From: Brevibacterium oceani
Lineage (GTDB): Bacteria; Actinomycetota; Actinomycetes; Actinomycetales; Brevibacteriaceae
Length of the DNA stretch: 64,000 nucleotides
Reading direction: 5' to 3'
Assembly: GCF_013623835.1 (NCBI RefSeq)
Contig: NZ_JABKDE010000005.1
Span: 306,987-370,986 of the forward strand
Below are positions 51,896 through 60,507 of this stretch, in pieces; the first letter of the stretch is position 1; each line of letters begins with the position of its first letter. Made by a program: the position numbers and the translations under genes. The notes under the pieces were generated by a model that was given only the letters and a program-made list of their open reading frames with translations, searched no databases and was not told the origin of the DNA.

Positions 51896-53161
51896 ATGAC
51901 GACTTCTGACCGCGCGGCCTGCGAGGCTCGCGACCGCACCGATCCGCTCGCCGATTTCCGGAGCGACTTCGTCCTCCCGTCCGAGACGATCTACCTCGAC
52001 GGCAATTCGCTGGGCCCGCGTCCGGTCGGTGCGGCCGAACGAGCGCAGAAGGTCATCGCCGATGAATGGGGTACGGACCTCATCGGATCGTGGAACTCTG
52101 CCGGCTGGTGGGATCTGCCGGCCACGCTCGGGGAGAAGGTGGCCGGCATCATCGGCGGCGGTTCCGGGACCACTGTCGTCACCGACACCACCTCGATCAA
52201 CCTGTTCAAGGCCGCCTCGGCGGCACTGCGGATGCAGGGCGTGGACGCCCCCGACCGCCGCGTCATCCTCACCCAGCGGGAGAATTTCCCGTCCGACATC
52301 TACATGCTCGAGGGGCTGGCCGAGCAGCTCGGCGACGGGTACGAGGTCCGCCTCGTCGACGACGTCGAGGTCACCGCGGGCTTCCCCGAGGCCATGACCG
52401 ACGAGATCGCCCTCGTCGTCCTCACCCACGTCAACTACCGCACGGGTCGGCTCTTCGATATGGCCACGACCACCTCGGCGATCCATGCCGGCGGGGCGCG
52501 AGTCATCTGGGACCTGTGCCATTCGGCCGGTGCCCTCGAGATCGACCTGGCCGGGTCCGGTGCGGACATGGCGGTCGGGTGTACGTACAAATTCCTCAAC
52601 GGCGGGCCGGGCTCCCCTGCGTACATCTGGGTCGCCGAGGAGCTGGTCAATCGGTTCGCCCAACCGCTGTCGGGCTGGTGGAGCCATGCGAAACCGTTCG
52701 AGATGAGCCCGGACTACGCGCCGGCCGACGGCATCCGCCGCTTCCTCACGGGCACACAGCCGATCGTGTCGATGTCGGTGGCCGAGCTCGGTCTCGACAT
52801 CGCCGGCCGCGTCGATATGGCCGAGGTGCGGCGGAAGTCCCTGGCACTGTCGGACCTGTTCATCGAGCTCGTCGAGTCCCGGCTGTCGGACCATCCGGTC
52901 GAGATCGTCACTCCGCGTGAGCATGCCGATCGCGGTTCGCAGGTCTCGATCGCCCACCCCGAGGGGTTCGCGATCATGAGTGCCCTCATCGCCCGCGGGA
53001 TCATCGGCGACTACCGGGAGCCGCACATCCTCCGTTTCGGCCTCACCCCGCTCTACCTCGGCTTCGCCGACGTCTGGGACACCGTCGAAGCCCTGCGCGA
53101 TAACCTCGACAACCGCCTCTGGGACGACCCGACATTCAAAACCCGCGGCGCCGTCACCTAA
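51896..53161 (+). CDS. kynU: Kynureninase
   Basis: 421 residues, a PLP enzyme that splits kynurenine to anthranilate and alanine. Signature stretches: YLDGNSLGPRPVGA, GSWNSAGWWDLP, ILTQRENFPSDIYML, WDLCHSAGALEIDL, and the PLP lysine in GCTYKFLNGGPGSPAYI. The SGWWSHAKPFEMSPDY region forms the substrate pocket. The length is typical. No tryptophan dioxygenase or formamidase gene is adjacent. Its TAA stop is the start of the left 59-bp inverted repeat of the MOSC cassette. Confidence 0.93.
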   Translation: MTTSDRAACEARDRTDPLADFRSDFVLPSETIYLDGNSLGPRPVGAAERAQKVIADEWGTDLIGSWNSAGWWDLPATLGEKVAGIIGGGSGTTVVTDTTSINLFKAASAALRMQGVDAPDRRVILTQRENFPSDIYMLEGLAEQLGDGYEVRLVDDVEVTAGFPEAMTDEIALVVLTHVNYRTGRLFDMATTTSAIHAGGARVIWDLCHSAGALEIDLAGSGADMAVGCTYKFLNGGPGSPAYIWVAEELVNRFAQPLSGWWSHAKPFEMSPDYAPADGIRRFLTGTQPIVSMSVAELGLDIAGRVDMAEVRRKSLALSDLFIELVESRLSDHPVEIVTPREHADRGSQVSIAHPEGFAIMSALIARGIIGDYREPHILRFGLTPLYLGFADVWDTVEALRDNLDNRLWDDPTFKTRGAVT

Positions 53162-53218
53162 TTACTACCTGACGGCGGCGCAGCAACCTGGCGCCACGTA
53201 GCTGGGCCGCCGTCACCG
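53160..53218. repeat. 59-bp inverted repeat, left copy
   Basis: It begins AATTACTACCTGACGGCGGC at the kynU stop codon and ends GCCGCCGTCACCG. It is the exact reverse complement of 54040-54098. It also contains its own stem (TGACGGCGG / CCGCCGTCA), so each copy can fold as a terminator hairpin. The two copies bracket the MOSC gene. Confidence 0.95.
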
Positions 53219-53235
53219 GTGTTTGGGCGATGGGA

Positions 53236-54105
53236 TCAGAGGACGTCAGCGTAGACACCGAAGAGCGGTTCGCCCGCGTGGTTCCTCGGCCGGTAACCGG
53301 CCAGGGTCTTGAGCACCGGGGCGTTGCGTTCGCCGGTGAGCGGATCGAGGTCCATCACGGCGCACCTCGGAATCGGAGTTCCGATCCTCACTCTCAGATC
53401 GCCGAGGTTGACCGTCACACCCTCCCACGTCTCCTCCACATAGGGTTCGTCCGTGTCGATGACGACAGTGGCGCGGAATCGTGCGGCTTCGGCGGCAAGA
53501 TCGGGAGAGCCTGGATGCGACTGCGCCACTCGTCGGCTCAGATCGCGCAGTGACGCCGTTGTCACGATCGAGATCGGTGACCCGTAGACAACTGCGCCGC
53601 GAGGTGCTCTGGCCAAGCGCACCGGTGTGCCGAGCCACTCCGATGCGAGATCCGAGTGCGGGCCCTCGGTGAGTTCAAGCTCGACCGGCCGCTTCCAATA
53701 GTCGCAGGTCAGCTGCTCACCCGATCCACTGGGAATACCGCTGACCGAACATCCGTCGGGCAGGGCCATCGTCAGCTCATCGCCGTCGCGAGCCAATCCG
53801 CTGCCGCGTTCACTGCCATCATCGCCATCCCCACCACGCACAAGGGACGTCGCAATCTGAATGAGCTTCGGATTCTGCACGGTCTTGAGCACCGTCCGAC
53901 GTTCGACGTCGACGAGGCAGAACTCGCGGTCACCGCTCGGACCGCCGGCGTCGACGACAGCACCAGGTCGAAGCTCGTGCCGCGTCCCCTTGATGTGGGC
54001 GAACCCGATCGTGTGAGCCTCGAATGACCGCGCAGACGTCGGTGACGGCGGCCCAGCTACGTGGCGCCAGGTTGCTGCGCCGCCGTCAGGTAGTAATTGG
54101 GGCAT
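53236..54105 (-). CDS. MOSC-domain protein in an inverted-repeat cassette
   Basis: 289 residues from the ATG at 54105. The MOSC fold is clear: FEAHTIGFAHIKGTRHELRPG, REFCLVDVERRTVLKT, and the C-terminal RIGTPIPRCAVMDLDPLTGERNAPVLKTLAGYR with the carrier Cys. MOSC proteins handle sulfur on cysteine persulfide or reduce N-hydroxylated substrates with molybdenum cofactor. The first 23 residues are encoded by the right inverted-repeat copy, and no ATG, GTG or TTG lies between the repeat and the domain, so the native start was probably lost or replaced when the gene arrived. G+C is lower than in neighbours (about 57 percent in one 60-base sample). Confidence 0.8.
   Translation of the reverse strand: MPQLLPDGGAATWRHVAGPPSPTSARSFEAHTIGFAHIKGTRHELRPGAVVDAGGPSGDREFCLVDVERRTVLKTVQNPKLIQIATSLVRGGDGDDGSERGSGLARDGDELTMALPDGCSVSGIPSGSGEQLTCDYWKRPVELELTEGPHSDLASEWLGTPVRLARAPRGAVVYGSPISIVTTASLRDLSRRVAQSHPGSPDLAAEAARFRATVVIDTDEPYVEETWEGVTVNLGDLRVRIGTPIPRCAVMDLDPLTGERNAPVLKTLAGYRPRNHAGEPLFGVYADVL
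54040..54098. repeat. 59-bp inverted repeat, right copy
   Basis: Exact reverse complement of 53160-53218. It supplies the last codons and TGA stop of the MFS gene (54086) and the first codons of the MOSC frame. It can also fold into the same hairpin. Confidence 0.95.
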
Positions 54106-55375
54106 GGGGGTTGGGTCTTCCGGTGAGGACGTAGGCTCCGATGGCTGCCGCTCCGATGACGAGGATCGTGCCGCCGATGATGACGGCCTGCGGGATCGTC
54201 GCGATCGTGCCGAGCACGCCGACGGTGACACCGGAGAACGTCTGCATCCCGGGGCCGAAGGTCGCGTACGAGCCGATCACCCGACCGCGGATATGCGTCG
54301 GCGCCTGCAGCTGGATGATCGCCATCTCCGTCGACTCGGCGGTGATCTTCGAGACTCCCGCGAGGAGCAGCATGACCACGGCCAGCCACAGGTGCGAGGT
54401 GAAGGCGAAGATGATCGACGACGCTCCCAGACCGGCGGCGGCGATCGTCGCGGCCGCCGGTGTCGGCGGCACCCAGCCGGTGGCCTCGAGCAGGAACCCG
54501 CCGAGGACCCCGCCGGCTCCCATCGCGAAGAGCAGCACTCCGTAGGTGAAGTCGCTGTCCCCACCGGGACCGGTGAGCAGCCCGCCGAAGACCGGCATCG
54601 AGACCTGGAGCACCGCACCGATCGTGATCGAAGCGATCGCGGCGAGAAGCAGCATGCCGATGATCGCTCGATTGTGGCGCACCTCGGCGAGGACCTTGAG
54701 CGACTGGATGAGCGTGGTCCGCGCGGTCCGCACCCCGCCGCTGCGCAGGTGACCGGTGTAGGGAGTGCGGATGAGGAAGATGGTCAGCGGCAGGTAGAAG
54801 ACGATGTTGACGAAAATTCCCCATGTCGGTCCGAGCCCGAGCAGCAGTGCCGATCCGACGACCGGTCCGAAGAGGATGCCGAGGCTGCGGAAGGTCGCAT
54901 TGAGCCGCACCGCCGACGGCAGTTCTTCACGGTCGACGAAGTCGTGGAGCATCATCTGCTCGGCCGGGCCCCACAGGCAGCCGGCGAGCCCGTGGATGAC
55001 GAGCAGCACACACGCCTGCCACAGCTGCAGGGAGTCGGTGAGGAAGAGGATGCCCCAGCACAGCGACACGAGCATGAACAGCCCCTGCCCGATCTGGATG
55101 AGCCTGCGGCAGTCGAAGCGTTCGGCCAGCGAACCGGCATAGACCGACAGCAGGAGGAACGGCAGCCAGTGGCTGATGAGCTGGAACCCGACGAGCGCGG
55201 GCGACTCGAATTTCTGCCACAGCACCCAATAGGTGATGACGTGTTCGATGTTGTCGCCCATCATCGCCAGCCCCGAGCCGACAAGGTACGGTGCCGTCGA
55301 CCAACTGCGCAGCACGCTGAATCGCCGGGGCCCCGGGCGGCCGCCGCTCATCTCATCTCCGCTCACCTGTCCCAT
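54086..55375 (-). CDS. MFS transporter, EntS-like (MFS_3) family
   Basis: 429 residues with 12 membrane segments. APYLVGSGLAMMGDNIEHVITYWVLWQ and the loop 2-3 AGSLAERFDCRRLIQIGQ resemble the EntS/MFS_3 group, which includes siderophore exporters and uncharacterised efflux pumps. AEQMMLHDFVDREELPSAVRLNATFRSLG is typical of the family. An in-frame ATG at 55351 is an alternative start. The last four codons (ITT and stop) come from the inverted repeat, so the native C-terminus may have been replaced. Substrate unknown. Confidence 0.88.
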   Translation of the reverse strand: MGQVSGDEMSGGRPGPRRFSVLRSWSTAPYLVGSGLAMMGDNIEHVITYWVLWQKFESPALVGFQLISHWLPFLLLSVYAGSLAERFDCRRLIQIGQGLFMLVSLCWGILFLTDSLQLWQACVLLVIHGLAGCLWGPAEQMMLHDFVDREELPSAVRLNATFRSLGILFGPVVGSALLLGLGPTWGIFVNIVFYLPLTIFLIRTPYTGHLRSGGVRTARTTLIQSLKVLAEVRHNRAIIGMLLLAAIASITIGAVLQVSMPVFGGLLTGPGGDSDFTYGVLLFAMGAGGVLGGFLLEATGWVPPTPAAATIAAAGLGASSIIFAFTSHLWLAVVMLLLAGVSKITAESTEMAIIQLQAPTHIRGRVIGSYATFGPGMQTFSGVTVGVLGTIATIPQAVIIGGTILVIGAAAIGAYVLTGRPNPHAPITT

Positions 55376-55432
55376 TCTGGCACCCCGACGACAGCAACGG
55401 AGGTGACCTTCCGCACCGTGGAACTCTCCCTC

Positions 55433-55442
55433 GCCGAGGTGG
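55433..55442 (+). repeat. Intergenic copy of GCCGAGGTGG
   Basis: Non-coding copy in the divergent gap between the MFS and isochorismatase genes; a partial copy (GGCCACCTCGGAAA) follows at about 55478-55491. Confidence 0.55.
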
Positions 55443-55558
55443 CCCGATCATTCCGTCGTCCGCTGGCTTCCCCACCGGCCACCTCGGAAAGAACGGGCAA
55501 CTCCCCTTGATCGCGGGACCAAGCCGGAGCAGGATTGTCTCAATCAAGGAGGATCGCC

Positions 55559-56149
55559 ATGACCGCAACGCCCACCGCAGCATCCGTATCAGCTCCGCTG
55601 CCGTCCGACCGCCCGAACACCGCCCTCATCGTCGTCGATGTCCAAAATGCGGTGATGGAGGCGTCGTGGAATTCCGAGAACGTCGTCTCGACGATCTCTG
55701 ACCTCGTCGATCGTGCCCGCGCCGATGGCACCGATATCGTGTGGGTCCGGCACTCTTTCCGCGAGCTTCCGCAGGGCACCGAGCAGTGGCAGATAGTCGA
55801 TGATCTCGTGCCTGCCGACGGTGAGGCCATCGTCGAGAAGACCCACGGCAATACCTTCGAAGAGACCGACTTCGAGGACGTGCTGGCCGGCAAGGACATC
55901 GGTCGCCTCGTCGTCACCGGCGCCCAGTCGGATGCCTGCATCCGCTCGACGATCCACGGCGGCTTCGCTCGCGGCTACGACGTCACCCTCGTCTCCGACG
56001 CTCACACCACCGAGGACCTCAGCGCATGGGGCGCGCCGGAACCGGGGAAAGTCGTCTCCCACACGAACCTCTACTGGGGCTTCGAATCCGGAGCCGGCAG
56101 AAAGGCAGCGGTGCAGACGGCAGCCGACGTCGACTTCGCGCACCGATGA
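55559..56149 (+). CDS. Isochorismatase-family cysteine hydrolase
   Basis: 196 residues from the ATG with AAGGAGG upstream. The cysteine hydrolase triad is visible: Asp in ALIVVDVQNAVM, Lys in VEKTHGNTF and the nucleophile Cys in GAQSDACIRSTIHGG. That set fits nicotinamidase/isochorismatase-like amidases; there is no ArCP domain or evidence of siderophore synthesis. Its stop overlaps the ATG of the rhodanese gene (ATGA). Confidence 0.88.
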   Translation: MTATPTAASVSAPLPSDRPNTALIVVDVQNAVMEASWNSENVVSTISDLVDRARADGTDIVWVRHSFRELPQGTEQWQIVDDLVPADGEAIVEKTHGNTFEETDFEDVLAGKDIGRLVVTGAQSDACIRSTIHGGFARGYDVTLVSDAHTTEDLSAWGAPEPGKVVSHTNLYWGFESGAGRKAAVQTAADVDFAHR

Positions 56150-56601
56150 CGCTCCCCCACCGAGGCAGCACCGAGTTCCGTGGTGTCGGCGAGCCTGGTG
56201 CCCCACCCGCTTCGATGGTAATGCTGGCACGCGCGCGGGCCGAGATCGACCGGCTCACCCCGGCCGAGGCTCATGCCGAGCAGCGGGCCGGCGCGATCAT
56301 CGTCGAGGTGCGCACCGAGGTCCACCGCGACAGCGCCCCGTCGATTCCCGGATCGCTCGCCATCGACCTCACCGTCCTGCCGTGGCGACTCGACCCGGAT
56401 TTCGATTGGGCCATCCCCGAAGCCGACAGCCTCGACCGACGTTGGATCCTCATCTGCCGCCATGGCTGCTCCTGGTCCCTCGCCGCCTGGAACCTCAGGC
56501 AGATGGGGCTGACCCGCGTCGTCGACGTCATCGGCGGATTCGACGCGTGGAAAGCCGCCGGCCTGCCAACCACGGACACCCCACCCGATCGCCGGCCCTG
56601 A
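56146..56601 (+). CDS. Rhodanese-like protein
   Basis: 151 residues; the ATG overlaps the isochorismatase stop. A single rhodanese domain (AGAIIVEVRTEVHRDSAPSIPGSLAIDL, the active-site loop ICRHGCSWSLAAWNLRQMG, VVDVIGGFDAWKAAGLP). The catalytic Cys is the first in CRHGCS. Such proteins carry persulfide sulfur; the partner here is unknown. Translational coupling to the cysteine hydrolase suggests a shared task. Confidence 0.85.
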   Translation: MTLPHRGSTEFRGVGEPGAPPASMVMLARARAEIDRLTPAEAHAEQRAGAIIVEVRTEVHRDSAPSIPGSLAIDLTVLPWRLDPDFDWAIPEADSLDRRWILICRHGCSWSLAAWNLRQMGLTRVVDVIGGFDAWKAAGLPTTDTPPDRRP

Positions 56602-56630
56602 GCAGCCCCGGCGGGCTTCGTCAGCTGGTC

Positions 56631-56694
56631 GAGACGACGGTGGAGTGCCGAGACAACGGCACACACAGGTGTCTCGGCACTCCACCGTTGTCTC
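56631..56694. repeat. 24-bp-stem hairpin, same family as 1485-1550
   Basis: Arms 56631-56654 and 56671-56694 pair at 23 of 24 positions around a 16-base loop containing ACACACAGG. It shares CCGAGACAACGGC and GTCTCGGC blocks with the hairpin at 1485-1550. It lies 30 bases after the rhodanese stop and likely terminates that operon. Confidence 0.75.
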
Positions 56695-56890
56695 GGCGGT
56701 GTGAGGTTGGGCACTTTGATCTCCCCCGCGCGCACGTCTCACTAGAATGGACGGCGAGTCGCGGCCTCGACGGCGCAGGGCGCCACCGCGATTCCCTGAC
56801 CACTGGTTCTACTACCACCGGTTTCACAACGACTGGTTCCACAACGACCGGTTCCGCATGACCGACACCTCTGCGCAAAGGACGACTGAC

Positions 56891-57265
56891 ATGGCCAAGA
56901 CCACCATCTGGATCGGAATCATCCTCATTCTCATCGGGGTGATCGGATGGATCGTTGCGGCCTTCGCCAGCGTGACGGCTCTCATCCCAGCTTTCCTCGG
57001 CGTCGTCCTCGTCATCTGCGGGTGGATCGGCATCAAGCGCCCGAAGATCGGCGTGCACATCGCGCTCGTCGTCGCTCTCCTCGGCGTCATCGGCACGTTC
57101 TCCCGAGTCCTCCAGCTCGGTGATCTGTTCGCCGGGACCGCCGAGGTCCCCCTCGCGATCATCTCGAGCACGCTGACCTTCATCCTGCTCATCGCCTACA
57201 TCGTCGCCGGTGTCCGCTCGTTCATCGCCGCACGTCGCACCCCGAAGGGCGCCGAGGCGGCCTGA
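56891..57265 (+). CDS. Small four-helix membrane protein
   Basis: 124 residues from the ATG at 56891 (an in-frame ATG at 56858 would add 11). Four membrane segments: TTIWIGIILILIGVIGWIVAAFASV, LIPAFLGVVLVICGWIGI, VHIALVVALLGVIGTF and LTFILLIAYIVAGVRSFIAA. Unknown function. Glycine-rich first helix and basic termini. The gene precedes the second OsmC gene by 121 bases. Confidence 0.7.
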   Translation: MAKTTIWIGIILILIGVIGWIVAAFASVTALIPAFLGVVLVICGWIGIKRPKIGVHIALVVALLGVIGTFSRVLQLGDLFAGTAEVPLAIISSTLTFILLIAYIVAGVRSFIAARRTPKGAEAA

Positions 57266-57386
57266 CCCACCCAGCGCGCCGGCAGGGACGGCCCAGCTGG
57301 GATCGGTCCGACCAGCGCGAATCCGGCTGGGCACCGGATCATCGCCCGGCGTACCGTGAGCTGACGCCTGGTGGCATCATGGGGGC

Positions 57387-57809
57387 ATGAGCGAAGACAA
57401 GCGCAGCATCGAACTGACCAGGATCGCCGAGAACCACTACCGTGCCACCGCACCGAACGGGGCGAGCGTCGAATTCGGCCGCGGTGAGGGCCTGATGAGC
57501 CCCGTCGAGCTGCTGCTCGCCGCCGTCGCCGGATGCTCGTCGATCGACGTCGACACCGTCACCAGCCGCCACACCGAACCGACGAAGTTCGACGTCTCCG
57601 CGACCGCGGACAAGCTCGACGAGGATGGGGCCTCCCGCCTCGACAACGTCCATCTCGACTTCGATCTCGCGTTCCCCGATGACAAGGACGGCCGGCGCGC
57701 CGATTCTCAGATCGAGAAGCTCGTCGGCCTCTCCCATGACAAGTACTGCACGGTCTCGCGCACCGTCGAACACCCGACGAACGTCGACTTCAGCATTCGC
57801 CGCGACTGA
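57387..57809 (+). CDS. OsmC-family protein (paralogue 2)
   Basis: 140 residues. The OsmC fold is seen with MSPVELLLAAVAGCSSIDVDTVTSR (first Cys) and LSHDKYCTVSRTV (second Cys). It is close to the YhfA/OsmC subgroup of thiol-dependent hydroperoxide reductases. Monocistronic by appearance, convergent with PPK2. Confidence 0.88.
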   Translation: MSEDKRSIELTRIAENHYRATAPNGASVEFGRGEGLMSPVELLLAAVAGCSSIDVDTVTSRHTEPTKFDVSATADKLDEDGASRLDNVHLDFDLAFPDDKDGRRADSQIEKLVGLSHDKYCTVSRTVEHPTNVDFSIRRD

Positions 57810-57837
57810 GCTCGCGATCCGGTCAAGCCATTCCCTC

Positions 57838-57847
57838 GCCGAGGTGG
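57838..57847 (+). repeat. Intergenic copy of GCCGAGGTGG
   Basis: Non-coding copy in the 94-base gap between convergent OsmC and PPK2 genes. Confidence 0.6.
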
Positions 57848-57903
57848 CCCAGCGCTCCGCTCAGACGTGAACTTCGGTACGCGGGGCCTTCCGGAGCACA
57901 CCG

Positions 57904-58764
57904 TCAGCTCTCGGCCAGCCGTTGCTTCTCGACTGCGATGTCGAAGTCAGCCGGTGGCCACTGCGGGTCGATGGCGTGGAGGGCGTCGAGCAGGAGACGC
58001 TGCACGGCCAGGCGTGCATACCATTTGCGATCGGCGGGGACGACGAACCAGGGAGCCGCCTCGGTGGAGGTGCGCTCGAACACGGTCTGATAGGCCTTCA
58101 TGTAGTCGGGCCACAGGAGGCGTTCGTCGACGTCGCCGGGGTTGTACTTCCAGTACTTGTCGGGACGGTCCAAACGCTCCATCAGCCGGTCCTTCTGCTC
58201 GTCCGGGGAGATGTGGAGCATGACCTTGATGATGCGCACCCCCGCCTCGGCGAGTTCAGTCTCGAAGTCGTTGATGGCGTCGTAACGGCGCTCGATCTCC
58301 TCCTCATCGGCGAGACCGCGGACTTTCCCGATGAGCACGTCTTCGTAGTGGGACCGATCGAAGACGCCGATCATCCCGGGGCCCGGGACGCGCGCGCGGA
58401 TGCGCCAGAGGAAGTCGTGGGCGAGCTCCTCGTCGGTGGGCTTCTTGAAGGAGGCGAGCTCGACGCCTTGGGGATCGACGGAACCGACGACATGGCGGAC
58501 GATGCCGCCCTTGCCGGCAGTATCCATCGCTTGGAGGATGAGGAGGACCGCAGGCCCGGAATCCGCCTCGTGGTGGGCGGCGAACAGGCGCTCCTGAAGA
58601 TCGGTGAGTACGCCGACGCAGGCACCCAGATCCTCCCGACCTGACTTCTTGTTCCCGTCGTAGCCGGGGGTGCTGCGGGTGTCGACCTCGTCGAGCCGGA
58701 ATCCCCCACCGACCCGAAGCAGAGGGGCGGGATCGGTCGTCCAGTTGCTCATCGGCGTGTTCAT
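57904..58764 (-). CDS. Polyphosphate kinase 2 (PPK2 family)
   Basis: 286 residues, the usual size for a one-domain PPK2. Walker A is MDTAGKGG, Walker B is FDRSHYEDVLIGKVRG, and the lid region ERLDRPDKYWKYNPGDVDER carries the conserved basic residues. It transfers phosphate between polyphosphate and nucleotides; the class (ADP or AMP phosphorylation) cannot be set safely by eye. AAGGATG lies upstream of the chosen ATG. It may help recover nucleotides under stress. Upstream gene: a membrane protein on the same strand. Confidence 0.92.
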   Translation of the reverse strand: MNTPMSNWTTDPAPLLRVGGGFRLDEVDTRSTPGYDGNKKSGREDLGACVGVLTDLQERLFAAHHEADSGPAVLLILQAMDTAGKGGIVRHVVGSVDPQGVELASFKKPTDEELAHDFLWRIRARVPGPGMIGVFDRSHYEDVLIGKVRGLADEEEIERRYDAINDFETELAEAGVRIIKVMLHISPDEQKDRLMERLDRPDKYWKYNPGDVDERLLWPDYMKAYQTVFERTSTEAAPWFVVPADRKWYARLAVQRLLLDALHAIDPQWPPADFDIAVEKQRLAES

Positions 58765-58836
58765 GTGTTCATCCTTGCAGGCAGGAGGCCCACCGTCCAG
58801 GTTCCGAAGCCCGGATTTCGATGCTGAAGCTCAGCC

Positions 58837-59685
58837 TCACCGACGAGTGTCCCATCGCGGCTGCTGCGCCCCCTGCTGCCGAACATCGATGCCCGGCGGC
58901 GGACCCTCGTTCGTCAGCCCGCGGCGACGGCGATCATCCGTGTACTGCTGGTAGGCCGCATCGCGTTCGGCCCCGGTCATCGGACGCTCTTCAGACTTAT
59001 CGATGACATTGCGCAATGCCGCCACCACCGTCAGCACCGCCAGCCCGGCCACCGCCATGACTGCCCAGAACATTGTCGATCCCCCACTCGGCGGGTTCTC
59101 AAAGACCCTTTTGCCGCCGAACGTGAAGAAGAAGACCGAGCCGAGGTACGGCAACAGCATCCACATCACGTATTTGAACCCTCCGAACGTCATCAGCATG
59201 ATGATGCTCAAGCACCAGGCCATGCCGCTGATGATGAAGAAGAGCAGAAGGACGATACTGGCCGGGTCGCTGCTCAGCTCCCCGGAGACCGTCCCCGGGA
59301 TTGCACGATCGCCGAGGATGAAAGGCCAGGTCGTCATCACAGCGGTCACGATCACCCCGCCGATGACCACGCTGAGGACGACCAAGGCGATGAGGCCCTT
59401 CCGCCTGAATCCGCTGTCGTTGCGCCGAAACTCCACGAAGAGGAACGGGAAGACGAAGGTGGTCACACCAGCACAGATCCCGGCCCAGATCGGATCTGCC
59501 TCGATAGGGTCGGTACCGCCCTTTTCCTGAAGGAGACCCAATGCGGCGAACCAGACGGTAGCAGTGAAGAAGAGGACGCCGAAGAGGCTGAGCCCAAGGA
59601 CGCGGAGGAAATCCCTCGCCCACGTCGGTGTCTCCCCCTCCGACGGAATCTGCCGCGGCTGAGCATCGGGCTGTGTCGAACTCAT
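58837..59685 (-). CDS. Hypothetical membrane protein
   Basis: 282 residues from the second ATG. Six membrane segments between about 28 and 225 (VLGLSLFGVLFFTATVWFAALGLL, IWAGICAGVTTFVFPFLFVEF, LIALVVLSVVIGGVIVTAVMTTW, IVLLLFFIISGMAWCLSIIMLMTFGG, YVMWMLLPYLGSVFFFTF, MFWAVMAVAGLAVLTVVAAL), then a basic polar tail. No family recognised. It may share a transcript with the TRIC channel gene upstream. Confidence 0.65.
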   Translation of the reverse strand: MSSTQPDAQPRQIPSEGETPTWARDFLRVLGLSLFGVLFFTATVWFAALGLLQEKGGTDPIEADPIWAGICAGVTTFVFPFLFVEFRRNDSGFRRKGLIALVVLSVVIGGVIVTAVMTTWPFILGDRAIPGTVSGELSSDPASIVLLLFFIISGMAWCLSIIMLMTFGGFKYVMWMLLPYLGSVFFFTFGGKRVFENPPSGGSTMFWAVMAVAGLAVLTVVAALRNVIDKSEERPMTGAERDAAYQQYTDDRRRRGLTNEGPPPGIDVRQQGAQQPRWDTRR

Positions 59686-59758
59686 GGTTTCATCGTGCCA
59701 CACGGTAGTGGCCCAGCGTCTCGGAGTGATGTTCCGGAACTGCCACTCCAGGCCCGCC

Positions 59759-60448
59759 TCAGTCCGGCTTCCGGAACACCGACGGCAGCTTCTTCACCTT
59801 CCGTCCGGTCTCCCGATACGACCACTGCCGCATCGGCTGCGGCACCCGCCATTGCAGCTTCCATGCGAGCATGCGGAAGCCGAAGGCGGCGGCCGCAATG
59901 ATGAGCGAAGTGATTCCATTGAGCAGCCCGGCCACCTCGGCGAGGATCGTCAGCCCCGAACCGAATAGAGCGGGGATGAGGTAGAGATCGGTGCCGCGGA
60001 AGATCGCAGGGTCCTCGCTGGCCACGGCATCGCGCATGAGCCCACCGCCGCACGCGGTCAGCGCTCCCATGAGCAGCGCGGCCGGGAAGCTCGCACCGGC
60101 ACCCAAAGCGATCGTCGTCCCCGTGACGCTGAAGAGCCCGAGCCCCATCGCGTCGAAGGCGACGATCCAGATCCGAGCACGGGAGATGTGCGACCCGATG
60201 ATGTAGATGAGCAGGGTCGCGATCAGCGGAGGCGCAAGATAGATCGGCTGCGCGAGCGCATTCGGCACCCGATCGAGGAGCACATCGCGGATCATCCCGC
60301 CGCCGATGCCGGTCATCGTGCCCAGCACCAGCCCGCCGGTGATGTCGAAGTTGCGTCGGGCCGCGAGCAGCACGCCCGAGACTGCGAAGACGAAGGTGCC
60401 GGTGAGGTCGAGTGCGAGGAAGATGACTTCCTGCAGGTTCAGTTCCAC
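59759..60448 (-). CDS. TRIC-family cation channel (UPF0126)
   Basis: 229 residues, starting at GTG. Seven membrane segments in two three-helix repeats, each with the glycine-rich signature: LVLGTMTGIGGGMIRDVLLDRVP and LMGALTACGGGLMRDAVASEDP. That double GGG-x-x-RD motif defines bacterial trimeric intracellular cation channel relatives, which pass K+ or Na+. Physiological role in bacteria is uncertain. Confidence 0.92.
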   Translation of the reverse strand: MELNLQEVIFLALDLTGTFVFAVSGVLLAARRNFDITGGLVLGTMTGIGGGMIRDVLLDRVPNALAQPIYLAPPLIATLLIYIIGSHISRARIWIVAFDAMGLGLFSVTGTTIALGAGASFPAALLMGALTACGGGLMRDAVASEDPAIFRGTDLYLIPALFGSGLTILAEVAGLLNGITSLIIAAAAFGFRMLAWKLQWRVPQPMRQWSYRETGRKVKKLPSVFRKPD

Positions 60449-60507
60449 ATCGGCTCCCGGGCTGGCTGGTCGGTTCGCTGTCCACTGTAATCGGCGAACC
60501 CCGCACT

